A DNA stretch of 30,055 nt from DASVLX01 sp035552275 (GCA_035552275.1 DASZLR010000038.1:1-30055); one strand, 5' to 3'. Positions 1 to 7,510 are shown, numbered from the stretch's first letter. The notes: generated from the sequence alone by a model not told the origin. Translations and numbers: made by a program.

Positions 1-131
1 CCGAGGGTGCGCAAACCATCCGCGGGCAGCTCGCCGCCGTCCTGTTCGTGCATCACCTCGACCAGCACATGGCCCAGGTTGATGTTGACCTTGGTTAGCC
101 GGGCCAACAGCTCGCGGTCCCTTCTGATCAC
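1..131 (-). CDS. Partial hypothetical protein, N-terminal 43 codons
   Basis: An open frame reads from a GTG at 131 off the left edge without a stop. The start is VIRRDRELLARLTKVNIN, followed by LGHVLVEVMHEQDGGELPADG. An in-frame TAG lies 24 bases upstream of the GTG, so the start cannot be much further out. A weak GGTGG lies just upstream of the GTG. The gene is divergent from the XRE regulator, and the two share about 65 bp of upstream DNA, which suggests common regulation (inference). I do not recognise the family; the visible part looks helical and soluble, with no signal peptide. Confidence 0.5.
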   Translation of the reverse strand, partial: MIRRDRELLARLTKVNINLGHVLVEVMHEQDGGELPADGLRTL

Positions 132-162
132 GTCACCACCATCACGCCGTATGCGAAGCTAG

Positions 163-181
163 AGGGACAACGAAGGGACAA
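163..181 (+). promoter_or_regulatory. Direct repeat AGGGACAA x2, candidate operator
   Basis: AGGGACAA occurs at 163-170 and again at 174-181, so the copies are 11 bp apart, about one helical turn. They lie 15-33 bp before the GTG of the XRE regulator and in the shared divergent region. Same-face direct repeats next to a DNA-binding regulator suggest an autoregulatory site. This is inference from position and phasing only. Confidence 0.35.
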
Positions 182-195
182 TCGGGGGGCGATCG

Positions 196-1392
196 GTGGT
201 GGCGACGGTGGACCAGGCCAGCGTCGGATCACGACTGCGCACGCTGCGCAAACTGCGCGGCCTCACCCAACACCAACTGGCCGGCCGAACCCATTTCTCA
301 ACGTCCCTGGTGAAGAAGATCGAACAGGGGAGTGTCCCGCCGAGTTCCGCGTTCGTTGCCAACGTCGCGCGGGTGCTGGGCGTCAAGCCGGCTCACTTGT
401 ATGGCACCGACGAGCGGGACGCCGCTGAAGCGCCGCGCGTCGAGAACGGCGGCATCGGCGAGCTGCGGGCGGCTCTGGACGCCTGGGACGACCCGCGACC
501 CGAAGGCGATCCCCTTACCCTGGACCAGATCGCGCGTCGGCTCACCGTGATCGGCGACCACGTGTACGGCACCCGTGCGCTCGATGGCGGTCACGAGTTG
601 GCGAACCTCTTCCACCACTTGTTCCTGTTGGCCGACCGGCCCGACCACCGCGGGGCGCGGGCACGCGCCGCGCTGTGGGATGGATATCGGATCGCGGCGA
701 GCCTCGCCGGCCGATTCCGGCAGTTCGATCTGGCGGCCATCGCCTCCGAGCGGCATGTCCAGCTCGCCCCGGCCACCGACGATCCATTGCGGGTCGCGGT
801 GTCCGCCTATCACCGATCGACCCGGCACCTTCAGTTCGGTGATTTCCGCGCCGGTCTGCGCGCCCTCGACCGGGCACGTGCCTACTTGGACACGACACCG
901 GCGGGCCGGGCGGTGGAAATCCAACTCGACCTACGGTCGGCCGTGCTGGCCGCACGATCCGGGGACGTGTCAGAAGCCGATGGCTTTATCGCCGAGGCCC
1001 GCCGCATCACAGCCGATCAGCGCACCCCGCTGGCGGCACCCTACCCGAACATCGACGCTTCGCCGCTGAATATCGCCGTCCACTGGTGCGCCGTGCCAGT
1101 GGAGAACTACGACAGCGCCGAAGCTGTCCGCCGTGCTCGACAAGTCCAGATAGTTGACCGGACTCGACCCGAACGGGTTGCACATCATCACATTGACATG
1201 GCACGAGCCTGGCTGCTGTACGGCGACCGCGACCAGGTCCTGGCCAACCTCAACACCGCCCGCCGGACGCTGCCCGCGGAAACCCGCCGACACCCGGCAG
1301 TCCGCGAAACCGTCCTCGCCCTCGCCGAATCCGACCGTCGCACAACCGATTCACTCGCTAGCTTCGCCCGGTGGGCCGGTATTGATCTCTGA
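196..1392 (+). CDS. XRE-family transcriptional regulator with TPR-like C-terminus
   Basis: The N-terminus (about residues 8-68) is a helix-turn-helix of the Cro/C1 type: SRLRTLRKLRGLTQHQLAGR, then a recognition helix region around STSLVKKIEQG and the closing NVARVLGV. The remaining 330 residues are Ala/Arg/Leu-rich helical hairpins, as in the large actinobacterial family of XRE regulators with a tetratricopeptide-like sensing half; the length (398 aa) is normal for it. The GTG at 196 is preceded by a G-rich stretch (185-190) as a possible ribosome site. Targets cannot be read from sequence; the phased AGGGACAA repeats just upstream are a candidate own site. It ends 7 bp from the convergent YbjQ-like gene. 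Confidence 0.85.
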   Translation: MVATVDQASVGSRLRTLRKLRGLTQHQLAGRTHFSTSLVKKIEQGSVPPSSAFVANVARVLGVKPAHLYGTDERDAAEAPRVENGGIGELRAALDAWDDPRPEGDPLTLDQIARRLTVIGDHVYGTRALDGGHELANLFHHLFLLADRPDHRGARARAALWDGYRIAASLAGRFRQFDLAAIASERHVQLAPATDDPLRVAVSAYHRSTRHLQFGDFRAGLRALDRARAYLDTTPAGRAVEIQLDLRSAVLAARSGDVSEADGFIAEARRITADQRTPLAAPYPNIDASPLNIAVHWCAVPVENYDSAEAVRRARQVQIVDRTRPERVAHHHIDMARAWLLYGDRDQVLANLNTARRTLPAETRRHPAVRETVLALAESDRRTTDSLASFARWAGIDL

Positions 1393-1399
1393 ACTACGA

Positions 1400-2314
1400 C
1401 TACAGCCCCAGGACGAGTTGGGGGTCGGGGATGGTGTGGTCGGCGCGCAGCGGGCGGACGGCGGTGCCGATGGACAAGTATTCCATCGCGTGTGAGCTCC
1501 AGCCGTAGCCGTGCTCACTGATCCCGACGCCGACCACGCCCTCCGCGCCCAGCGCCTCCGCTTCCCGCTGCATCCGGTCCATTGCCAGCTCCCGTGCGTC
1601 GTACAGGGCCTGGGTGAACTGCGGAATCTCTACGTTCTGGCCGACGCTGGAGAACATTTGTTTCATGCTGCGGTGCGCGAAGTGGTACACACAGCAGCCC
1701 AGCACCATGCCGACCGGGGCGTACCCGGCCTGCAACAGTGCCCAGAACTCCTGACCCGACAACGCCGAGGTGAACGGCCGGCCCTGGTTGTCCCGCCACC
1801 GCCCGTTGTCGTCGGCCTTCACCGCCGTGCCGATCGCGACGAACTCGGCCGCGTGCTCCATCAATCCGTACCGCACTACCAGATCGACGCCGACGATGCC
1901 GTCCGCGCCAAGCTGGTCCGCCTCGGCCTGCATCCGGGACATCGCCAGGTGCCGCGCGTTGTACGTGGCCTGGCTGAGCACGCCCAGTTCCATGTTCTGG
2001 TTCCAGTTCCCCGCCTGGAAACCGACATGGTAGATCGACGTGCCCATCACCATGCCCAACGGGCGGAAACCTGCCTTGCGCACCAACAGGAACTCCCCCA
2101 CCGACAGGTCGGAGGTGAAGATCGTCGTCGGGGAGCCGGGCCGAAGCTGCGCGAGCCGGGCCATCGCCGAGTCGGGCACGCCCAACTGGCGGGGATCCAT
2201 CGCCGGCGGATGCGCCGGCGGCTGGACCTGACCGGACGGCGCCGGCGGCATCGGCGACTGCTGGACGGGAGCGGCGGCCGGCGGCATTCCGGGCGGGGGC
2301 GGTGGCATGGTCAT
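1400..2314 (-). CDS. Tandem YbjQ-like (heavy-metal-binding domain) protein, copy A
   Basis: The first 60 residues are Pro/Ala/Met-rich and probably disordered. Two related domains follow, about residues 62-168 and 180-295. Each begins with a short strand (TIFTSDLSVGEF / PFTSALSGQEF), then a GFRPLGMVMG or GYAPVGMVLG segment, a helix with many Met/Glu (MSRMQAEADQLGADGIVGV / MDRMQREAEALGAEGVVGV), and a closing EFVAIGTAV / EYLSIGTAV strand. This helix-GA.G(V/I)VGV pattern is that of the YbjQ/UPF0145 'putative heavy-metal-binding' fold (PF01906). No metal-ligand cluster stands out, so metal binding is a family name, not a finding. There is no signal peptide. It lies downstream of a similar gene, 72 bp away on the same strand. 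The ATG at 2314 has GGGGACC upstream. Confidence 0.75.
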   Translation of the reverse strand: MTMPPPPPGMPPAAAPVQQSPMPPAPSGQVQPPAHPPAMDPRQLGVPDSAMARLAQLRPGSPTTIFTSDLSVGEFLLVRKAGFRPLGMVMGTSIYHVGFQAGNWNQNMELGVLSQATYNARHLAMSRMQAEADQLGADGIVGVDLVVRYGLMEHAAEFVAIGTAVKADDNGRWRDNQGRPFTSALSGQEFWALLQAGYAPVGMVLGCCVYHFAHRSMKQMFSSVGQNVEIPQFTQALYDARELAMDRMQREAEALGAEGVVGVGISEHGYGWSSHAMEYLSIGTAVRPLRADHTIPDPQLVLGL

Positions 2315-2343
2315 CGGTCGGTCCCCTCGGTCAGAGTTCGGTC

Positions 2344-2371
2344 ACAGTATGTCGAGATCATCTGTCGAGAT
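2344..2371 (-). promoter_or_regulatory. Candidate promoter with direct repeat TGTCGAGAT x2
   Basis: TGTCGAGAT occurs at 2350-2358 and 2363-2371 (13 bp period), 36-57 bp upstream of the ATG at 2314. On the minus strand a possible -10 TACTGT (2344-2349) lies 18 bp after TTATCT (2368-2373), so the repeats occupy the promoter spacer and the -35. This would allow the downstream gene of the pair to be controlled on its own. Inference only. Confidence 0.35.
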
Positions 2372-2386
2372 AAGGATGTGTTGCCG

Positions 2387-3247
2387 TCACACGTTGTTGA
2401 GGTCGAGCACGAAATCGGTCGCCGTCCGGTCCTGCTGAACCGCGAACGGCACCACTCCGGTCCCCCACATGGTCACCGTGATCATGAAGTCCTGGACATC
2501 GCTGTTGTCGCTCAGGTAGTTCATCGCCGTCCGGCTGCACTCATGCTGGCTGGACACCATGGTGTTGTGCGCCAGCACCAGTCCTTCCGCGCCGATCCGG
2601 GCACAGTCTTCGATCAGCATCTGCCGCGCCCGGAACCGGGCCAGCGCCACCAACTCCGTGAATGCCGGAATCTCCTGGTTGGCCATGGAAAGCCCACGCA
2701 AGCGGGTGCGCATGTCGTCGTGCCGGATGCTCACGCCGACCCCGACCGCCATCCCGCACGGCACCCAGCCGGACCGGATCAGCGCGCCGAACCTGGCGCT
2801 GTCCATCGACGCCACGAACGGCCGCGGCGGCCGGACCCGTCCGGACGAGCGCACGGCGGTGCCCAGTGACAGGTACTCGTGCCCGATGTCGGCCATCGCG
2901 GTCAACCGCATCCCGGCGCCCACCACGCCGTCCCCGCCGGCCATCGCGCACTCCTGCGCCAGCCGCTCGAACGCGCTGCGCCGGCAGTAGGCGTGCGCCT
3001 CCCGCATCGGCGGCACCTCCAGCGCGACATGCTGCGCGCCGATCGCGAACGGTTTCGCCCCGCAGTTCCACATTCCCTTGGTGGACAACCGGAACACGGT
3101 CGCGCCCAGGACCTGCTTCACCGGCACGAACCCGGTCGCCCGCAACGACTGCTCGCCGGCCACGCCGAAGGTGCTCTCGAACGGGCCGGGGCGGGTCAAC
3201 CGCCCGCCCTGGGCCGTCGCCGGCCCCATCACCCACGCACCCGTCAC
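2387..3247 (-). CDS. Tandem YbjQ-like (heavy-metal-binding domain) protein, copy B
   Basis: This is a paralogue of the next gene with two domain copies. The first contains QECAMAGGDGVVGAGM and ends HEYLSLGTAV; the second contains EDCARIGAEGLVLAHNTMV and ends in a longer, diverged strand region. The second copy has lost the usual VVGV core and may be structural or specialised. I chose the GTG at 3247, which has GGGGACGG 6 bases upstream and lies 35 bases after a -10-like TAAGGT (3283-3288, minus). The frame stays open to a TTG at 3301, giving 18 more residues (MLRSLRSADREPHWGRSG) that look non-coding. Function is unknown. The tandem arrangement with copy A suggests the two products act together. 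Confidence 0.7.
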   Translation of the reverse strand: MTGAWVMGPATAQGGRLTRPGPFESTFGVAGEQSLRATGFVPVKQVLGATVFRLSTKGMWNCGAKPFAIGAQHVALEVPPMREAHAYCRRSAFERLAQECAMAGGDGVVGAGMRLTAMADIGHEYLSLGTAVRSSGRVRPPRPFVASMDSARFGALIRSGWVPCGMAVGVGVSIRHDDMRTRLRGLSMANQEIPAFTELVALARFRARQMLIEDCARIGAEGLVLAHNTMVSSQHECSRTAMNYLSDNSDVQDFMITVTMWGTGVVPFAVQQDRTATDFVLDLNNV

Positions 3248-3282
3248 GCCCGACCGTCCCCAGTGTGGCTCACGGTCAGCAG

Positions 3283-3288
3283 ACCTTA
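3283..3288 (-). promoter_or_regulatory. -10-like element TAAGGT
   Basis: On the minus strand TAAGGT precedes the YbjQ-like copy B. It would place a transcript start near 3276 and leave a leader of about 30 nt containing GGGGACGG before the GTG at 3247. I see no convincing -35. Confidence 0.3.
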
Positions 3289-3408
3289 GCGATCGAAGCA
3301 AGCCAGATCATCCATAACTCACAAAAAACGGGCTGACCCGGGCATTGTCGCCGCCGGCACGGTACCGTCTGCTGGGTCATTGACCGGTGGTTACCTGGAG
3401 GAAACTCG

Positions 3409-3861
3409 ATGGGCGCTTACCAGACCGTCGTCGTGGGCACGGACGGATCGAAATCGTCCTACCGGGCGGTCGATCGAGCCGCCGACATCGCCCGTGACAC
3501 CGGCTCGACGTTGGTCATCGTGTCCGCGTACCACCCCGCCAGCCAGCGCGAGGTGGCCAGCGCGACCGACGCTCTCGGCGTCGAGGCGTACCAGGTGGTC
3601 GGCTCCTCGCCGGCCGAGGACGCCCTGCGCACCGGCGCCGACCACGCGGCCGCCCGGGGCGCGAACAAGGTGGAGACCGTGGCCGTCGAGGGTGAGCCGG
3701 TCAAGGGGCTGCTGAAGGTCATCAGCGACCGCAAGGCCGACCTGCTCGTGGTCGGCAACCGCGGGCTGAACACGCTGGCCGGCCGGCTGCTGGGCTCGGT
3801 GCCCTCGGACGTGTCCCGCAACTCGCCCTGCGATGTGCTGATCGTGCACACCGTCCGGTGA
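3409..3861 (+). CDS. Universal stress protein, Rv1636/MSMEG_3811 type (cAMP/ATP-binding)
   Basis: A single UspA domain fills the 150 aa. It starts MGAYQTVVVGTDGSKSS and carries the nucleotide-binding motif G-x2-G-x9-G-S as VVGNRGLNTLAGRLLGSV near the C-terminus, ending CDVLIVHT. As I recall the sequence, this is very close to mycobacterial Rv1636 (MSAYKTVVVGTDGS...LLVVGNVGLSTIAGRLLGSV). That subgroup was shown in mycobacteria to bind cAMP more tightly than ATP and was proposed as a cAMP sink. Transfer of the cAMP role to this protein is inference. GGAGG lies 7 bases before the ATG. The stop overlaps the start of the cyclase gene (GTGA), so the two are probably translated together. Confidence 0.93.
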   Translation: MGAYQTVVVGTDGSKSSYRAVDRAADIARDTGSTLVIVSAYHPASQREVASATDALGVEAYQVVGSSPAEDALRTGADHAAARGANKVETVAVEGEPVKGLLKVISDRKADLLVVGNRGLNTLAGRLLGSVPSDVSRNSPCDVLIVHTVR

Positions 3862-4889
3862 CCGAGCAACTCGCCGGCGCGGCGCTCGCCGCCATTCAAC
3901 AGACCATCGACCTGGCCCTGCTCGGCGGCGAGCGCAAGTACACCCGAATCGAGGCTGCCCGACTGGGCGGCGTCGACATCGAACGCGCGCACCGGCTGTG
4001 GCTGTCGATGGGCTTCGCCGAGGTTCCCGACGACCAGATCGTCTTCACCGACGGCGATGTCGAGGCCCTGCGGGTGTGGGCGACCCTGCAGGAAGGCGAC
4101 GCGCCGATCAACCCGGGCGACGAGACGGCGGTGGTCCGCTCGATCGGGCAGGCCATGTCCCGGCTCGCCGACTGGGAGGCCCAGGTGGTGCTGACCCGGG
4201 TGCGGGAAAGCGGTGGCATCCCGGACAACCTGCTGGAGAATGACAACCCACTGGTCGCGGTCGTGCAGAGTCTGCACAACTACGTCTGGCGCCGGCACTT
4301 GGCCGCTGCCTGCCTTCGGTTGCTGTCCGCCGACCTGGCCGACCCCGCCGAACAGCCGCTGGCGGTGGGCTTCGCCGACATCGTCGGCTACACGTCCACC
4401 ACCCGGCGGATCGAGCTGGACGACCTGGGCTCGCTGCTGGACTCGTTCGAGGACGACGCGTCCGAAGCGGTCGCCGCCTGCCACGGCCGAGTGGTGAAGA
4501 CCGTGGGCGACGAGGTGATGTTCGTGGCGGACAACGCTTCCGACGCCGCCGACATCGCGTTGCGACTGTCCGATCCGGCCCGCGAGGAGCAGGGCCTGCC
4601 GACGCTGCGGGTCGGCCTGGCGATGGGTCCGGTGCTGAGCCGCTTCGGCGACGTCTACGGCGAGGCGGTGAACGTGGCCGCCCGGCTCACCAGCCGGGCC
4701 CGGCCGGGCACCGTGCTACTCGACCAGGGCATGGCCGAGCAACTGCGCGGAAACGACCGCTACCAGCTCCGCTCGCTGCGGCCGGTTTCGGTGCGGGGCT
4801 ACAACCATCTGCGGTTGTGGGTGCTGCGTCCGCCCGAGCCGTCCCGGCGGCGGTCATCCCGCGATCGTCGTGTCACCGAGACCCCGTAG
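3858..4889 (+). CDS. Class III adenylate cyclase with N-terminal regulatory domain
   Basis: It makes cAMP from ATP and is probably a soluble dimer. Residues 1-155 are helical with YTRIEAARLGGV and RLWLSMGFAEV...FTDGDVEALR, the pattern of the regulatory domain found before the catalytic domain in mycobacterial Rv1264/Rv2212-type cyclases (pH-responsive in Rv1264). The catalytic domain (about 165-325) holds all key residues: metal-binding Asp174 (GFADIVGYT) and Asp218 (TVGDEVMF), adenine-selecting Lys214 and Asp265, and transition-state Asn272 and Arg276 (VNVAARLTSRARPG). It should therefore be active and ATP-specific. No membrane segment is seen. GTG at 3858 overlaps the stop of the stress-protein gene by 4 bp. 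A hairpin at 4903-4927 probably ends the operon. Confidence 0.93.
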   Translation: MTEQLAGAALAAIQQTIDLALLGGERKYTRIEAARLGGVDIERAHRLWLSMGFAEVPDDQIVFTDGDVEALRVWATLQEGDAPINPGDETAVVRSIGQAMSRLADWEAQVVLTRVRESGGIPDNLLENDNPLVAVVQSLHNYVWRRHLAAACLRLLSADLADPAEQPLAVGFADIVGYTSTTRRIELDDLGSLLDSFEDDASEAVAACHGRVVKTVGDEVMFVADNASDAADIALRLSDPAREEQGLPTLRVGLAMGPVLSRFGDVYGEAVNVAARLTSRARPGTVLLDQGMAEQLRGNDRYQLRSLRPVSVRGYNHLRLWVLRPPEPSRRRSSRDRRVTETP

Positions 4890-4902
4890 GCTGCGGACGT
4901 CT

Positions 4903-4927
4903 CCGACGCCGAAGCTCGCGGCGTCGG
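4903..4927 (+). terminator. GC-rich hairpin after the usp-cyclase pair
   Basis: CCGACGCCG (4903-4911) pairs perfectly with CGGCGTCGG (4919-4927) around a 7-base loop, 13 bp after the cyclase stop. There is only a short T run downstream (GTTTCG), so it is not a classical U-tract terminator. GC hairpins without U tracts are common ends in actinobacteria. It could also act on the leader of the next gene, which starts at 4953. Confidence 0.5.
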
Positions 4928-4952
4928 CTGCGTTTCGTGACCGGAGGTCGTG

Positions 4953-6290
4953 ATGGCTACCGACATCGTTCCGATCGAACTTGGGCTACCGCAGGGTGAC
5001 GTGGTCACCTTGTGGGCGCCCCGGTGGCGTGAGGAAGGCGAGGAATGGGAGGCGTTCCTCGGCCACGACGATGACCTGTACGCGTTTTCGGACACCGCCG
5101 CGCTCGCCGCGTTCGTCCGCACGGTGACCGAGCACGATCTCGCCGACCACCCGGCGTGGCATGTGGTGCCGGCATTGTCGGTGGCCGAGCTGATCCCGGA
5201 CGACGGACACCAGTACGACCTGGTGGGCGTGCCCGAGCTGATCGCGGACGAGCCGGACACCTGGGTGCTGTCCGAACTGGCCGACATCGTGGCGATCGTG
5301 CGGTCGCTGGCGGACGTGTGCGAACTGGACGAGGTGCACGAGGTGCTGGACTCGGCAACCGGGTTCGGTCTGCTGGGCCAGGGCACCCTGCCGTTCACCG
5401 GCCGCGAGGGCACCATCATCTGGACCGAGCTGGCCGAGGTCGTGTCGGAGCGGTGGGACGAGGTGCTGGACGCCATCGACGATGTGGTGACCGCGCCGTC
5501 CATCAAGGACAAGGACGCGCTGTCCGCCGCGCAGGCCGAGCTGGCCGAGGTCGAGGCGCTCGCCGCCGAGGCCGCCGACCGCGACGACGGAGACGACGGA
5601 GACCTGGACGCCGAGGACGTCGAGCTGGTCGACGCCGAGTCCGACGAGTCGGATGTATCTGACGGGTCTGAGGAGTCCGAAGAGGACACTGAGGACACCG
5701 CCGACGCGGAAGATGCGGAACCGCTGGGGTTCTGGGGCGAGGTCGGCATCGACCCGATCAAGATCATCACCGATGACGCCGAGTACTACACGCTGCGCTG
5801 CTACCTGGAGGACGACGACAGCGAGCGGCCGCTGTTCCTCGGCGCGAACGGCACCATCGAGGTGTTCCGCTCAGCCCGGACGCTCAAGCGGTACCTCGCC
5901 GACGCGTCCGGTCAGCACAACGATCTCGCCGAGGCGACGACCTGGACCGACGTGCTCACCGCGGCCACCGACGGCAGCCTGGACATCAAGGTCGACCCCG
6001 GCAACACCTACGTGCTGCCCGGTCTGGCCGACGACATCGGCGACGGGCCGGACGCCGTCGACCCGACCCAGCTCGACCTAGCGGTGGAACTGCTCACCGA
6101 CGCCGCCGACTGGGCCGGCGACAAGAGCGTCGGGACCGCGCTGGCGCCGTCCGAGACGCTGGGCTGGCTGGTGTCGTTCGTGCTGCGGCCCGATCCGACC
6201 CGGCTCGCCCCCGGCGCGCCGTTCGACGCCGAGGTGACCGCCTGGCAGAAGCTGGTGGACGAGTTCACCGCCCGGCTGCACGCGAACTGA
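4953..6290 (+). CDS. Acidic conserved actinobacterial protein of unknown function
   Basis: 445 aa, strongly acidic, no signal peptide or membrane segment. The N-terminal half (VVTLWAPRWREEGEEWEAFL...DDLYAF) and a second part near residue 270 onward (YYTLRCYLEDDDSERPLFLG, then EVFRSARTLKRYLAD) look like two similar modules: an 'entry value' strand, a display strand, and a helix for a residue-range check. Between them, about residues 200-250, is a low-complexity Asp/Glu/Ser linker. Relatives in actinobacterial genomes have been labelled 'primosomal protein', but I see no helicase, OB-fold or zinc motif and do not support that name. I chose ATG 4953 because GGAGG (4943-4947) is 5 bases before it; the adjacent GTG at 4950 is too close. 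The last 26 bases overlap the convergent MFS gene. Confidence 0.8.
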   Translation: MATDIVPIELGLPQGDVVTLWAPRWREEGEEWEAFLGHDDDLYAFSDTAALAAFVRTVTEHDLADHPAWHVVPALSVAELIPDDGHQYDLVGVPELIADEPDTWVLSELADIVAIVRSLADVCELDEVHEVLDSATGFGLLGQGTLPFTGREGTIIWTELAEVVSERWDEVLDAIDDVVTAPSIKDKDALSAAQAELAEVEALAAEAADRDDGDDGDLDAEDVELVDAESDESDVSDGSEESEEDTEDTADAEDAEPLGFWGEVGIDPIKIITDDAEYYTLRCYLEDDDSERPLFLGANGTIEVFRSARTLKRYLADASGQHNDLAEATTWTDVLTAATDGSLDIKVDPGNTYVLPGLADDIGDGPDAVDPTQLDLAVELLTDAADWAGDKSVGTALAPSETLGWLVSFVLRPDPTRLAPGAPFDAEVTAWQKLVDEFTARLHAN

Positions 6291-7470
6291 CGGCTGTCAC
6301 GGCACTGCCCCGTTCGCCGGCGACCGGGGTCAGCCCGATGGCCAGCACCGCGGCGCCGGCGGCGACCACGAACGCCACGGCGTAGCTGCTGCCGCCGATC
6401 ACCAGGCCGAGCACCGGCGGGGTCAGCGCGCCGGTGATGTTCTGCATCGTGTTCTGCACGCCCAACGCCCGGCCGGCCCAGAACGGCCCGGCCAGCTCCG
6501 CGGTCGCGGTGAACCCCAAACCGTTGTCCGCCACCGTGATCACCGCGCCGAACGCGATCGCCGGCAGGATCAGCCACGATCCGGTCAGGTCGCCGAGCGC
6601 CGCCAGCCCCAGCACCGCGGCGCTGGCGATCGCGAGTTGGCGCATCGGCCGCAGCCGGCTGCCCACCCGGTCCGACCAGTAGCCGGTGCCCAACCGGCCG
6701 ACCGCGCCGAAAACCTGCACCACGGTAAGGAAAGCGCCGGCCGAGCCAGGCGCCCAGTGCCGCCCGCCGACCAGATATTCCAGCGCGAACGCGGCGATCG
6801 CGAACTGCGGCACGACCAGCATCGCGCTGGCCGAGTGCAACCGCCACAACGTCGGCGTGCGATACGGCGATCCGGCCGCCGGCTCGCCGGGTTCGCGCCG
6901 CGGGCGCGGCGGGTCGACCACCAGCACCGCGACCAGCACCCCGCACAGCAGGCACAGCCCCGCCGGCAGCCACAGCGCGTGCCGGAATCCGTAGGCCTGG
7001 GCCAAGGATGGCAGGAACAGCGCGGCGATGCCGACGCCCAGCGGCTGCGCGGTCTGCCGGACTCCCATCGCGACGCCGCGCTCGTGCGCGGCGAACCAGC
7101 CCATCACCACCCGACCGCTGGCCGCGTTGACCGAAGCGCCGGCCGCGCCGGCCAGCACCAGCAGCACGGTGAACCCGGTCAGGCCGGACATCAGCACCGC
7201 CACGGCGGTCAGCGCGCCGCAGCCGAGCATGCCGGTCGCGATCACGATCCGCTCGCCGTGTCGGTCGGCCAGCGCACCCCAGGCGATCAGGGTGAACAGC
7301 AGCCCGACGGTCGGCGCGGACACCACCACCCCGGCCCGCGCCAGCGACAGGTGCTCGGCGGCGCGCATCGCCGGAACCAGGAAGGGCAGGCCGTAGATCA
7401 GCGAGCAGGCCGACGTCTGCGCGGCCACGCCGAGCGCCAGAATCAGCCACCGCCTGCGGCCCATCGCCAC
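6265..7470 (-). CDS. MFS transporter
   Basis: 401 aa with about 12 hydrophobic segments, a short cytoplasmic N-terminus (MGRRRWLILALGV) and the MFS loop 2-3 signature as WGALADRHGERIVIATGM (G-x-L-x-D-R-x-G-x-R-R-like). A second, weaker copy of the signature, YWSDRVGSRLRPM, lies in the middle loop. This points to a proton-coupled transporter; the substrate cannot be told. The start is GTG 7470 or ATG 7464. On the minus strand TAATAT (7477-7482) sits exactly 6 bases before the GTG, favouring a leaderless transcript from GTG. The 3' end overlaps the acidic-protein gene by 26 bp, tail to tail. Confidence 0.88.
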   Translation of the reverse strand: MAMGRRRWLILALGVAAQTSACSLIYGLPFLVPAMRAAEHLSLARAGVVVSAPTVGLLFTLIAWGALADRHGERIVIATGMLGCGALTAVAVLMSGLTGFTVLLVLAGAAGASVNAASGRVVMGWFAAHERGVAMGVRQTAQPLGVGIAALFLPSLAQAYGFRHALWLPAGLCLLCGVLVAVLVVDPPRPRREPGEPAAGSPYRTPTLWRLHSASAMLVVPQFAIAAFALEYLVGGRHWAPGSAGAFLTVVQVFGAVGRLGTGYWSDRVGSRLRPMRQLAIASAAVLGLAALGDLTGSWLILPAIAFGAVITVADNGLGFTATAELAGPFWAGRALGVQNTMQNITGALTPPVLGLVIGGSSYAVAFVVAAGAAVLAIGLTPVAGERGSAVTAVSSRAAGR

Positions 7471-7510
7471 CGTCCCATATTATGAGAAGTAAATCCTGCT
7501 ATATGGACGG
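7470..7510. promoter_or_regulatory. AT-rich inverted repeat over the MFS promoter
   Basis: CCGTCCCATAT (7470-7480) and ATATGGACGG (7501-7510) form a near-perfect inverted repeat: the arms are identical except for one extra C in the left arm, with a 20 bp spacer. The left arm overlaps the -10-like TAATAT and the start codon of the MFS gene. Position and symmetry suggest a repressor site. The region is unusually AT-rich for this chromosome. A hairpin in the mRNA is an alternative reading. Confidence 0.4.

Noticed and set aside
1511..2869. Long plus-strand open frame (452 codons) opposite the YbjQ-like genes
   Set aside because: Arg/His-rich translation with no domain; it is the GC-driven shadow of two real minus-strand genes.
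3332..3368. Promoter for the stress-protein gene (TACCGT at 3363)
   Set aside because: The nearest -35-like hexamers have unsuitable spacing, so the assignment would be arbitrary.
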